From the NCBI GenBank assembly GCA_017303905.1, contig JAFLBH010000001.1, positions 372,001 to 436,000 of the forward strand: a stretch of 64,000 nucleotides of DNA, written 5' to 3'. The notes beneath the pieces are model-generated. The model was not told where the DNA came from and ran no database searches. It was given only the letters and a program-made list of their open reading frames with translations. This document shows, one piece after another, positions 16,450 through 24,340 of this stretch. The first letter of the stretch is position 1, and every line of letters begins with the position of its first letter. The stretch is from Bacteroidota bacterium (GTDB lineage: Bacteria > Bacteroidota > Bacteroidia > B-17B0 > Aurantibacillaceae). The translations under genes and the position numbers were made by a program.

Positions 16450-16552
16450 TAACAGCACATTGGCAAAATGCCGCCCGACATAAAATAATTGCCGCGCGAA
16501 AAGCGCGGCAGACAATAATGAAGGCGGCACTTCGCCAATCCGCAAGCCGTTA
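16450..16552. repeat. attC-like recombination site C (imperfect long inverted repeat)
   Basis: The left end TAACAGCAC (16450-16458) is identical to site B and is followed by ATTGGC (16459-16464) and GCCGCC (16470-16475). The right half is GGCGGC (16523-16528), GCCAAT (16534-16539) and CCGCAAGCCGTTA (16540-16552). Paired arms are separated by unpaired AAAAT and ACTTC. A strong central hairpin pairs GCCGCGC (16491-16497) with GCGCGGC (16503-16509). It lies eight bases after the ATPase gene stop. Confidence 0.65.
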
Positions 16553-16622
16553 CCTCTACGCTTTCTCGCTTACGCTATCGCGTTAGAACATTTGTTGTTT
16601 AAGGAATCTCAGAAAAATTTGA

Positions 16623-18314
16623 TCACAACTTATCGTACTCGCTCTTCACAAACAACGCTAACTCTTTTACGTACTCCGGCGAGAAATTAAATTCTATGCC
16701 GGCTGCTTTGTAAATTTCAGGAATGGTTTTGGTGTAACCTAAAGCTAAAGCGGTTTTGTATTGCTCAATGGCCTGCTTAGGATTTTTCTTATAATTTCTC
16801 CAAACCGCAATGGCGCCTAATTGCGCGAAACCGTATTCAATATAATAAAACGGTACTTCAAATAAATGCAATTGCACCTGCCAACGGCGCTTCAAATTGG
16901 CTTCCAATCCCTCGTAATTCACTACCCCGCTGCCAAAGTCTTTCATGATTTGTGTCCAGGCCGCATAACGGTCGACAACACTATGCTCGGGGTTTTCATA
17001 AATCCAATGCTGGAATTTATCCACGGCAGCAATCCACGGCAAAGCATCCAACACACTTTCTAATTGCTGGCGCTTGGCGCGCTTTAAATCATCAGCATTC
17101 GGAAAAAATGAATCCCAATGTTCCATTGAGATTAACTCCATGCTCATACTCGCTAACTCTGCCACTTCACTTGGCGGTGATTTAAAGTCCACTAAATCCA
17201 AAGGAATATCTAAGAAAGAATGAATGGCATGTCCGCCTTCGTGCACCATCGTCACCATGTCGCGGTGTAAGCCAACGGCATTCATAAATATAAACGGAAT
17301 CTCCGTTTCATATAATGGATATTGGTAGCCCCCCGGTGCTTTTCCTAAGCGGGATTCTAAATCCAATCGTCCCATTTTATCCATGGTCTTAACGCAATCT
17401 GCAAACCAAGGATCAATTTTATTAAAACAATCAATGGTCTTTTCGGTTAGGTCCTTACCGTTAGTAAATGGTTTTAACGGCGGTTTGCCTTCAGCATCCA
17501 CTTCTTTGTCCCATGGACGGTAATCATTTAATTTTAATAATTCCTTACGCTTTTTCTCTTGCTCCGTCACTAAAGGTACCACATGCTTTTGCACAGCCTC
17601 GTGAAAGTTTAAGCAATCTTTTACCGTGTAATCAAAACGCCCTAAGGATTGATGTTTAAAATCACGGAAGTTTTTAAAGCCGGTGTTTAATGCCACCTGA
17701 TGGCGCAATTTAATAAGCTCCGTATATAAATCGTTTAATGAAGTTTCATCCTGCGCGCGGCGGTTCTGAATTTTGTGGTACACTTCTTCACGCACATTGC
17801 GGTTAAGGTCTTTTAAAAACACCGATGCCTTTTGCAAAGTCATTTTTTCACCGTTATGCTCAATGCTCTGCGCGCCGGAAATTTCTCCAAAGTGCTGTTC
17901 CTTTTGTTGCAACTCCGTTAACAGTGGAATGTTTTTCTCTCTGAATAATTCAATGCTGTTTTTAATCCCACGCAGATAAACAAAATATTTATCCTTGTTT
18001 AAACTGTTTACAAATGGAGATTCCACCAGTTTTTTATTCAGCTCATTGCTGATTGGAGAAATGTGCGGCTCGATGTTCACCACAAAATCATTGAAGCTGT
18101 TGCGTAGTTCTTCATTGGCGGTATCGCAGGTCATTTTGATATAACGCCAGGCCATGTTCTCGCTCACTACGGCACCGAGTTCATTATAATCCTTCAGCCA
18201 TTTTTCTAACTCAGCTTCGGATGAAATAGTTCTGTTTTGTAAATCCTTAAAATAAGGCTCTAACAATTCCCACGTTGTAATGGTAAAATCTTTTGGTATG
18301 TAGTTGCGTTGCAT
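16623..18314 (-). CDS. M3 family oligoendopeptidase
   Basis: A 563-residue zinc metallopeptidase of the PepF/M3 family, without a signal peptide, so probably cytosolic. The zinc motif is HEGGH near residue 357 (VTMVHEGGHAIHSF), with the downstream glutamate in ASMSMELISMEHW. The C-terminal FYYIEYGFAQLGAIAVWRNYK segment is typical of the family. It is expected to cut short peptides. It forms the right flank of the accessory island. Confidence 0.92.
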   Translation of the reverse strand: MQRNYIPKDFTITTWELLEPYFKDLQNRTISSEAELEKWLKDYNELGAVVSENMAWRYIKMTCDTANEELRNSFNDFVVNIEPHISPISNELNKKLVESPFVNSLNKDKYFVYLRGIKNSIELFREKNIPLLTELQQKEQHFGEISGAQSIEHNGEKMTLQKASVFLKDLNRNVREEVYHKIQNRRAQDETSLNDLYTELIKLRHQVALNTGFKNFRDFKHQSLGRFDYTVKDCLNFHEAVQKHVVPLVTEQEKKRKELLKLNDYRPWDKEVDAEGKPPLKPFTNGKDLTEKTIDCFNKIDPWFADCVKTMDKMGRLDLESRLGKAPGGYQYPLYETEIPFIFMNAVGLHRDMVTMVHEGGHAIHSFLDIPLDLVDFKSPPSEVAELASMSMELISMEHWDSFFPNADDLKRAKRQQLESVLDALPWIAAVDKFQHWIYENPEHSVVDRYAAWTQIMKDFGSGVVNYEGLEANLKRRWQVQLHLFEVPFYYIEYGFAQLGAIAVWRNYKKNPKQAIEQYKTALALGYTKTIPEIYKAAGIEFNFSPEYVKELALFVKSEYDKL

Positions 18315-18330
18315 ATAAACCCGTTGTTGA

Positions 18331-18387
18331 CCTCACCCTTAATCCCTCTCCTTTTAGGAGAGGGGGGACCGCTTGCGGTGGGTGAGG
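18331..18387. repeat. Cloverleaf-like REP element
   Basis: The outer stem CCTCACCC (18331-18338)/GGGTGAGG (18380-18387) encloses two hairpins: CCCTCTCCT (18344-18352)/AGGAGAGGG (18356-18364) and ACCGC (18368-18372)/GCGGT (18375-18379). All three stems are perfect. It lies between the starts/stops of two minus-strand genes. Elements of this composition recur across Bacteroidota genomes; a related short hairpin is at 11633. Confidence 0.8.
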
Positions 18388-18392
18388 TTTAT

Positions 18393-19394
18393 TTAAATTC
18401 TAAATGTTGATTCTTTTCCGATTTTGTCGAAGTTCTCTTGCAACCAGGCATCAGCGGCTTTGTAACCTAGTTCCTTAATGTGCATGAGAAAATCCCATGA
18501 TGTATTTAGTTTACTCGATAAATTTAAATCGCCTAAATGCGCATCGGCACTAATATGATGAATATGCACTTTTTGCGCCTTATCATCTATTTTAATTCCT
18601 TTGGCAATTAAATCCTGTTTGAACTGTATGTGTTTTAATTCGTGCATTAATGCGGAGTTAAAACTTATTTCATTCACTCGGTCTTTAATCTCTTCAATGT
18701 TCGACGGTACGTTTTTTATTTTAATCGGATTAATTTGAATTAATAAAATATCGTCAGCGTCTTCGGTATGTTCAATTAAGGGCTCTAAAGGAGGATTTCC
18801 CATATAACCGCCATCCCAATAATATTCTCCGTCAATTTCAACCGCTTTATACAAGTAAGGCAAACAAGCCGAAGCTAAAATCGCTTTCGCTGAAATTTCA
18901 GATGGGCCAAAAACTTTCGGTTCACAGGTGCGCACATTGGTTGCGCAAACAAATAATTTAGGCGGATTAAATTTATGAAGTTCGTTAAAGTCGATTAAAT
19001 CGTTCAATATTTTTTCGAGCGGATTAAAGCCAAGCGGATTAAATTGCGAAGGCGCTAAGTTTTCTGTTGTCATGCTGAAAAATTTGTAAGTAGGCGAATA
19101 GTCCATGTTCCCTTTACTTACCATTTTATCAAACCACGTAGGTTGCAATCCGGATAATTTTCCTGCTTCGGAAATTTTATGCCAGAACTTCACGAGCAAA
19201 TGCTTCGCCATATTCCGGCCACCTTTATTTAAACCGTAAATGGTACAAACCCCATTCATGGCGCCGGCACTGGTGCCGCAAATTCCCTCGATATCAATGC
19301 GCTCATCATCCAATAGGCGATCAATAATGCCCCATGAATAAGCTCCGTGCGCTCCTCCACCCTGAAGGGCTAAGTCAATTTTTTTTGTTTTCAT
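18393..19394 (-). CDS. Patatin-like phospholipase
   Basis: The 333-residue protein shows the patatin layout: an oxyanion loop QGGGAHGAYSWG (residues 11-22), the nucleophile elbow GTSAG (Ser42) and a catalytic Asp in YYWDGGYMGNPP near residue 215. It is a serine-aspartate dyad lipid acyl hydrolase. No signal peptide is present and the substrate is unknown. The start ATG at 19394 is unambiguous. Confidence 0.9.
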   Translation of the reverse strand: MKTKKIDLALQGGGAHGAYSWGIIDRLLDDERIDIEGICGTSAGAMNGVCTIYGLNKGGRNMAKHLLVKFWHKISEAGKLSGLQPTWFDKMVSKGNMDYSPTYKFFSMTTENLAPSQFNPLGFNPLEKILNDLIDFNELHKFNPPKLFVCATNVRTCEPKVFGPSEISAKAILASACLPYLYKAVEIDGEYYWDGGYMGNPPLEPLIEHTEDADDILLIQINPIKIKNVPSNIEEIKDRVNEISFNSALMHELKHIQFKQDLIAKGIKIDDKAQKVHIHHISADAHLGDLNLSSKLNTSWDFLMHIKELGYKAADAWLQENFDKIGKESTFRI

Positions 19395-19564
19395 ATTACT
19401 ATTAATCCTTTCCGTCTAATAACTCCGTAAAATTGTGTCTCAATCCCTGAAGGGTAAAATCAAGTTCTCTTGTCCCTTTATTTAACTCAAACCTACTAAC
19501 TTGTATATTTGCTCATTAAACCTCAGAATTGATTTTTCTCCTTCATGGTAAATTTAAATAAAAG

Positions 19565-19572
19565 TATCTTTG
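19565..19572 (+). promoter_or_regulatory. -7 promoter element of trmH (near-leaderless)
   Basis: TATCTTTG matches TAnnTTTG, and the ATG follows after CATT. The arrangement TATCTTTGCATTATG is almost identical to that at rlmN (TATCTTTGCATAATG). Another TATATTTG lies at 19504-19511 in the same gap and could be an alternative upstream promoter. Confidence 0.7.
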
Positions 19573-19576
19573 CATT

Positions 19577-20251
19577 ATGCAGGAAAATACCCAAGAACTC
19601 ATAAATTATTTGTCTGGTTTTGTTAGCGATAGAAGAAAACAACGTTTACACGATGTTTTAGAAGAGAGAATGCGTCACATGACCGTTGTTTTGGAAGATG
19701 TATATCAGGCGCATAATGCCAGCGCAGTGTTGCGCAGTTGCGATTGCTTTGGTGTGCAGGATGTGCACTTCATTGAGAACAGAAATAATTTCAAAATCAG
19801 TGAAGATGTGTCGATGGGCTCCACGCAATGGTTGAGTATTTATAAATACAGAGAGAAAGAAAACAATACTAAAAAGTGTTTGCAGGATTTAAAGAGCAAA
19901 GGCTACAGAATTGTGGCTACCACGCCGCATAAGGACGATTGCACGATTTCTGAATTGGATGTGAGTAAACCATTTGCTTTGGTATTTGGTACAGAAATAG
20001 ATGGTATAACACAGGATGTTTTTGAGGTGGCGGATGAGTTTGTGAAAATTCCGATGTACGGATTTACCGAGAGTTTTAATATCAGTGTGAGCGCGGCTTT
20101 ATGCATGTATGAACTTACGACACGCATCCGCAAACAAAATATTCCTTATCAACTGAGCGAAAAAGAAAAAGAAGAAATTTATCTGGAATGGCTAAAAGCT
20201 TCGATTAGCAAACCGGATTTGATTATAAAGGATTATTATAGTAAGAAGTGA
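19577..20251 (+). CDS. trmH: tRNA (guanosine-18-2'-O)-methyltransferase
   Basis: A SPOUT-class methyltransferase of 224 residues with the three SpoU motifs: NASAVLRSCDCFGV (motif 1, with the catalytic Arg), LVFGTEIDGIT (motif 2) and IPMYGFTESFNISVSAAL (motif 3). TrmH methylates the 2'-OH of G18 in the tRNA D-loop. The start is fixed by the promoter five bases upstream. Confidence 0.93.
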   Translation: MQENTQELINYLSGFVSDRRKQRLHDVLEERMRHMTVVLEDVYQAHNASAVLRSCDCFGVQDVHFIENRNNFKISEDVSMGSTQWLSIYKYREKENNTKKCLQDLKSKGYRIVATTPHKDDCTISELDVSKPFALVFGTEIDGITQDVFEVADEFVKIPMYGFTESFNISVSAALCMYELTTRIRKQNIPYQLSEKEKEEIYLEWLKASISKPDLIIKDYYSKK

Positions 20252-20291
20252 TTTCGCGTCGAGTGAAGTTATGACGTGTAATATTTACTCT

Positions 20292-20356
20292 GTCAGTTCG
20301 AGCGGAGTCGAGAACTAAAACAGTTTTTAATGCGTCTCGACTTCGCTCGACGTGAC
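20292..20356. repeat. Long inverted repeat (TCGAGCGGAGTCGAGA family)
   Basis: GTCA-GT-TCGAGCGGAGTCGAGA (20292-20313) is inverted as TCTCGACTTCGCTCGA-CG-TGAC (20335-20356), differing at three positions. A degenerate half copy (GTCGAGTGAAGT) precedes it near 20259. It lies 3' of trmH and may act as its terminator. This is a dispersed repeat common in Bacteroidota. Confidence 0.75.
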
Positions 20357-20359
20357 ACT

Positions 20360-20411
20360 AATACTTACTTCCGCTTGTGCCGATATTTTCCACCGGATGC
20401 CAGGTGGTTTT
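20360..20411 (-). pseudogene. 3'-end fragment of the ALDH-like gene (left direct repeat)
   Basis: These 52 bases match 22015-22066 at 51 positions (one C/T difference). On the minus strand they encode TTWHPVENIGTSGSKY and are followed by a stop (TAG), exactly the tail of the ALDH-like gene 1.65 kb away. Similarity ends at the stop codon on one side and within a T tract on the other. The fragment has no upstream coding part here. Confidence 0.9.
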
Positions 20412-20448
20412 TTAAAATCAATGTGATCCGAAAAAGTGAGTCAAGCAT

Positions 20449-21909
20449 CTATTTGATGCTTTCCACCTCATATAGTATTGCGTAATCTATTCTGTCTATT
20501 ACCTTACATTGGTACTTAGTATTTAAGGCCAGCTTTAAACTATCTTCCGAAATCAAAACTCTTTCGCCAACATTAAAATCCACATCTCCTTTAATTCGCA
20601 TGTCTTGCCTTTTTTCACGTAAAACATATTTGTAAAAAAGTAAGGAACCGTTATAATTAGAGGTAAGGATACTCAGTCCATTCAGGTTGCTTTTTGCTTT
20701 GATCTTTTTGTGCAGATATATTTCACATGCTTCAAGCTTTTTCTCACCATTAGCTATTGTATTCCCCTGCGATCTGCGAAAAGCCACTGAAAATGGCCAA
20801 ACAAATATGATCATAATTACAAGCACCAGGTGTAGTGTTTTAACATTATCTATACTAAAAAGTGAAGTAATGATTTTCATTATACCATAACCTACTAGAA
20901 CAGCCATAAGTGGATACAAAGGCATATCATACCATTCAAGTTTAGTTGTGGAAAGAGAAATTATTATCAAATAAGAAATCAAACAATAAATAATTGTATC
21001 TAATATTATTTGAATTTTATCAGTAATAAGATTTTTACGCGACCAAAAGTGATAACTAATTGAAATAATCAGAAGTGCGAACCATGTTGCAAACCTTTTA
21101 TAAAATAAACTATCAATATAAAAACTAAACGGTTCGCCATGGCTCTCAACGGCAACAAGTAATCTGCCAGCGTCCTTAAAAAGTAATTCCTTTAAATAGC
21201 CCTTTGTGTCACTTTCCCTTAAATACACTAACATACCGTTAAAAAACAAGAACAATAAAATGCCAAATACAAAGTAACGGCTGAGAATAAACTCTTTCGT
21301 TTTTCCTTTTTTGTATAAAACGAATACCATTGCAGGAACAAACAAAAGTGCGGCAAATAGCTTTGTCGCAAACGCAAGAGTTAAAAACAAAAAGAAGAAG
21401 CCGACATGCTTTTGGTTTCCTTCAATAAGAAATTTTATAAAAAACAATAAGCTACAAAAAACAAACAATGTAAGAGTTGCATCAGCTTCGCCAGTCCTTG
21501 CAGTATGAAATCCGATAAACCCATTTGATACTAAAAGCACCAATGCGCTTATCCAGGCCATAAGTACATTAAAATGCTTTTTTACAAAAGAAAAAACTAA
21601 CATTATTACTACTGCGGTAGCAATAGCAGAAGGAAGTCTTACTGCCAACTCGTTATAGCCAAGCAGCTTTACAAAAGGTATTTGTATCCAAGACGTAAGT
21701 GGTGGTTTGGTATTAAAAAGATCCGGTTCATTGTTGAAGTATAAAGAAAAATAATTTGAATTATTCATCATTTCATAAGTGTTCACCGCGAACATTGACT
21801 CGTCCCACCACCGCAAATGAAAACTGTCCAGTTTTATAAAAACAATCAAGTAAATCAGGGCGAACAACCCAATATACTGAAAGAAAGAAGTTGATTTACT
21901 TGATTTCAT
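20449..21909 (-). CDS. ArnT/PMT-like (GT39-type) membrane glycosyltransferase
   Basis: The 486-residue polytopic protein has a first helix followed by HLRWWDESMFAVNTYEM. The acidic DE in the first periplasmic loop, TKPPLTSW and RLPSAIATA are hallmarks of GT-C enzymes of the PMT/ArnT type. About 10-12 spans fill residues 10-400, followed by a periplasmic tail. Such enzymes transfer a sugar from a polyprenyl phosphate to a lipid or protein; donor and acceptor are unknown. It stands alone between two 52-bp direct repeats, so it is probably an inserted gene. Confidence 0.85.
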   Translation of the reverse strand: MKSSKSTSFFQYIGLFALIYLIVFIKLDSFHLRWWDESMFAVNTYEMMNNSNYFSLYFNNEPDLFNTKPPLTSWIQIPFVKLLGYNELAVRLPSAIATAVVIMLVFSFVKKHFNVLMAWISALVLLVSNGFIGFHTARTGEADATLTLFVFCSLLFFIKFLIEGNQKHVGFFFLFLTLAFATKLFAALLFVPAMVFVLYKKGKTKEFILSRYFVFGILLFLFFNGMLVYLRESDTKGYLKELLFKDAGRLLVAVESHGEPFSFYIDSLFYKRFATWFALLIISISYHFWSRKNLITDKIQIILDTIIYCLISYLIIISLSTTKLEWYDMPLYPLMAVLVGYGIMKIITSLFSIDNVKTLHLVLVIMIIFVWPFSVAFRRSQGNTIANGEKKLEACEIYLHKKIKAKSNLNGLSILTSNYNGSLLFYKYVLREKRQDMRIKGDVDFNVGERVLISEDSLKLALNTKYQCKVIDRIDYAILYEVESIK

Positions 21910-22012
21910 AATACTACTATCACATTTAACCCTTATTCCTGATACCCTTAAAGTTCAAACACAACAATCTAAATAATTCAGTAGTATTGGTTAGTTTCAT
22001 CCGAATCCACCC

Positions 22013-22894
22013 TCAATACTTACTTCCGCTTGTGCCGATATTTTCTACCGGATGCCAGGTGGTTTTGATTTCCTGAAGGTCTTGAATTAAATAAGGGTTT
22101 TGCGAATCGGCTTTGGTCCAGTCTTTGTCCCAATAAAACACGCGCTTCACATTTAAAGAAGCATTTTCACCAATGGTTTTTATTTCTTCCTTCTTATTAC
22201 GGCAGTAAATTAAAGCGTTTACATCCATATGTGAAGAAAAATGCGAATGCAACTCTTCGGACGTACCGGTTAAAATATTCACTACACCGCCGGGTAAATC
22301 GGAAGTGGCTAATACTTCACCTAATGTGATACTGCATAATGGCATTTTTTCGGAGGCTAAAACGACACATACGTTTCCACCCGCAATAACCGGTGCAATA
22401 ACAGAAACTAATCCTAAGAGAGAAGATTTTTCAGGCGCTACAATGCTTACTACTCCCATTGGTTCCGGCACCGAAAAGTTGAAGTGTGAGGAGGAAACCG
22501 GATTTACCGTAGAGAACATTTGCTGATACTTATCGCACCATCCTGCATAATACACCCAACGGTCGACAGATAGCTGCACTTCAGCTTCTGCCTGTTTTTT
22601 GGTTAAGCCTTGTTGCACTAACTCGTTGACAAATTGCTCTTTTCTTCCTTCCAGCATTTCCGCTACACGGTATAAAATTTGTCCGCGGTTAAAATGAGTT
22701 TTTCCGCTCCAGCCTGCGAAGGCCGAACGCGCTGCTACCTCAGCATTACGAAAATCTTTGCGTGAGGATAGACTCACGTTAGCGATCACTTCTTTCTTTG
22801 CATTCATGAGTGTATAATAACGGCCGCTTTCGGTACGGGGAAACTGACCGCCGATATATAATTTGTAGGTTTTTAAAACTTCTATTCGTGACAT
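22013..22894 (-). CDS. Truncated aldehyde dehydrogenase-like protein without catalytic domain
   Basis: The 293-residue protein matches the N-terminal cofactor-binding half of aldehyde dehydrogenases (YKLYIGGQFPRTESGR, FRNAEVAARSAFAGWSGK, PEPMGVVSIVAPEKSSL, VVNILTGTSEEL). It then diverges and ends about 190 residues short of a normal ALDH. The ELGGK glutamate and the catalytic cysteine motif are absent, so dehydrogenase activity is not expected. The reading frame and its own C-terminal tail (TTWHPVENIGTSGSKY) are intact, which argues for a maintained non-catalytic paralogue rather than decay. Its 3' end is duplicated at 20360. Confidence 0.75.
   Translation of the reverse strand: MSRIEVLKTYKLYIGGQFPRTESGRYYTLMNAKKEVIANVSLSSRKDFRNAEVAARSAFAGWSGKTHFNRGQILYRVAEMLEGRKEQFVNELVQQGLTKKQAEAEVQLSVDRWVYYAGWCDKYQQMFSTVNPVSSSHFNFSVPEPMGVVSIVAPEKSSLLGLVSVIAPVIAGGNVCVVLASEKMPLCSITLGEVLATSDLPGGVVNILTGTSEELHSHFSSHMDVNALIYCRNKKEEIKTIGENASLNVKRVFYWDKDWTKADSQNPYLIQDLQEIKTTWHPVENIGTSGSKY
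22015..22066. repeat. 52-bp direct repeat, right copy (3' end of the ALDH-like gene)
   Basis: Pairs with 20360-20411 at 51 of 52 bases, in the same orientation. The unit from one repeat to the other is 1,655 bp and contains only the glycosyltransferase gene. Confidence 0.9.
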
Positions 22895-22912
22895 TGCTTA
22901 AAATTACAACTT

Positions 22913-23059
22913 TCAGGACTAAAGCCCAAGCAGAATATATTCACACAACCACTGCCTTAAGGTGGTCATTTCAGGGCTAAAGCCCAGGTACAGTGCTTTG
23001 TTTAACAGCGGCCTTAAGGCCGCTGTTAGTTAATACTCGAGATTGGGCTTTAGCCCTGA
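22913..23059. repeat. Composite REP-like repeat with nested palindromes
   Basis: TCAGGGCTAAAGCCCA (22971-22986) is perfectly inverted at 23044-23059, and a diverged copy (TCAGGACTAAAGCCCAA) lies at 22913-22929. Inside is a 26-nt perfect palindrome at 23003-23028 (TAACAGCGGCCTT, then its exact inverse). A shorter CCACTGCCTTAAGGTGG palindrome lies at about 22949-22965. It fills the 179-base gap between two minus-strand genes. Confidence 0.85.
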
Positions 23060-23073
23060 GGATATAACGAAAA

Positions 23074-23871
23074 CTACTTATAACAAACCCGTAAAAAAGC
23101 GCGTAATGCTTTGTTAGACGCTTTTGGCGATTCTAAAAATCCCATATGACCGTCGTGCTCCAGGTATAATAAATGTCGGTTCTGAATTTTTTGTGACTGC
23201 TCCATTAATTGCCAGGCAGGCAAAACATTATCATGCTCCCCTATCACCATCATAATGGGATATTCCACTAATCCTAAAATCACACTGCGGTCCGGACGAT
23301 CCTTCATGCCTTCCAATGCAGAAATAATCCCCTGCTTTTTAGTTTTACCTGCTATTTTAGAAGCAAAGGCCAATTCCTTTTTTAAATATTTTAAATTTTT
23401 AGAGGCAAAAAGATTTCTTATCACTTCTGTTGTGTATATACGGTGATTCGCCTTCACCACTTTTATTGAACGGGTTCTGTCGCGTTTTTTTTCTTCACTA
23501 TCAGCGTAAGCTGAGGAATGATATAAGCAAATCCCTTTGATATTATCAGGAAACAAATCTGCAAAAGCTAAGGCCGCGTAACCACCCATGCTATGTCCAA
23601 CTAAAACGTATTTCTTTAAATGCAAATGATCCAACACCGCTTTCACGCTTTTGGCTAAAAGATCCATGGTGTGTACATACCCGAAATTATCAGAGCCGCC
23701 ATGTCCGGGTAAATCAATAGCGATAACGCGATAGGATTTAGAAAGATTAGAAATAGTTTGCTCCCAAATTTCGTGCGAACCTAAAAAACCATGCAGCAAA
23801 ACAACGACTCTTCCTTTCCCGGCATCGGAAAAATGAATGTCACCGTTTTTGAATTTTGCTTTCTTTATCAT
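23074..23871 (-). CDS. Alpha/beta hydrolase
   Basis: A 265-residue cytosolic alpha/beta-hydrolase fold: oxyanion strand VVLLHGFLGSHEIW, nucleophile elbow GHSMGG (Ser near residue 94), an acidic residue in MVIGEHDNVLPAW and the catalytic His in LEHDGHMGFLE. The overall look is that of the MenH/BioH-like esterase group; the substrate is unknown. The DUF1569 gene starts upstream, with 10 bases between them. Confidence 0.88.
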   Translation of the reverse strand: MIKKAKFKNGDIHFSDAGKGRVVVLLHGFLGSHEIWEQTISNLSKSYRVIAIDLPGHGGSDNFGYVHTMDLLAKSVKAVLDHLHLKKYVLVGHSMGGYAALAFADLFPDNIKGICLYHSSAYADSEEKKRDRTRSIKVVKANHRIYTTEVIRNLFASKNLKYLKKELAFASKIAGKTKKQGIISALEGMKDRPDRSVILGLVEYPIMMVIGEHDNVLPAWQLMEQSQKIQNRHLLYLEHDGHMGFLESPKASNKALRAFLRVCYK

Positions 23872-23881
23872 TTAAATTCCT

Positions 23882-24334
23882 TTAAACTCCAAACTGCTTT
23901 AAATGATGATCGAGATGCTTGTACTGAAGTATATCCCATTCTTCAGCAATCATGGGTCCAAAGAAGGAATGTACTTTATTGGTAATTCCATTGGGACCTT
24001 TAGCGCTGAATTCCTGAAGTTTCTCAATCAGTTTCTTTCTTTCCATTTCAAATTGCATGGGATTCGGAACGAGAAAATGCGGGTCAGTCGGAAGATTCTT
24101 TGGGAAAACTGTACTTCCAATGATGTATTTTTTCTTGAACATTTTTCCGAACAACAAACTCATTAGATTACGTTTGCTGGGAATTTCACCGTGTGCCATT
24201 TTGAGAGGAGCAATGCAATGTGCCATTAATTGTGCAGCGTTCATTTTTCCCCAATGCGGTTTTGATTCGGGAGTAACTTTATTGATCCGTGCTATTAATT
24301 CTTCAACGTCGCTTTGTTTAAACAAACTCTTCAT
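23882..24334 (-). CDS. DUF1569 family (DinB-like) protein
   Basis: The 150-residue protein has the DinB/YfiT-like helical fold signature of DUF1569: PHWGKMNAAQLMAHC near residue 30, and the C-terminal SFFGPMIAEEWDILQYKHLDHHLKQFG. The His residues in these segments could bind a metal. The function is not established. It lies 6 bases downstream of lptB and is probably read through from it. Confidence 0.82.
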   Translation of the reverse strand: MKSLFKQSDVEELIARINKVTPESKPHWGKMNAAQLMAHCIAPLKMAHGEIPSKRNLMSLLFGKMFKKKYIIGSTVFPKNLPTDPHFLVPNPMQFEMERKKLIEKLQEFSAKGPNGITNKVHSFFGPMIAEEWDILQYKHLDHHLKQFGV

Positions 24335-24340
24335 AAAACA

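Noticed and set aside
16561..16590. GCGTTAGAAC as a further core site right of site C
   Set aside because: No partner box or complementary stem to its left; isolated short match.
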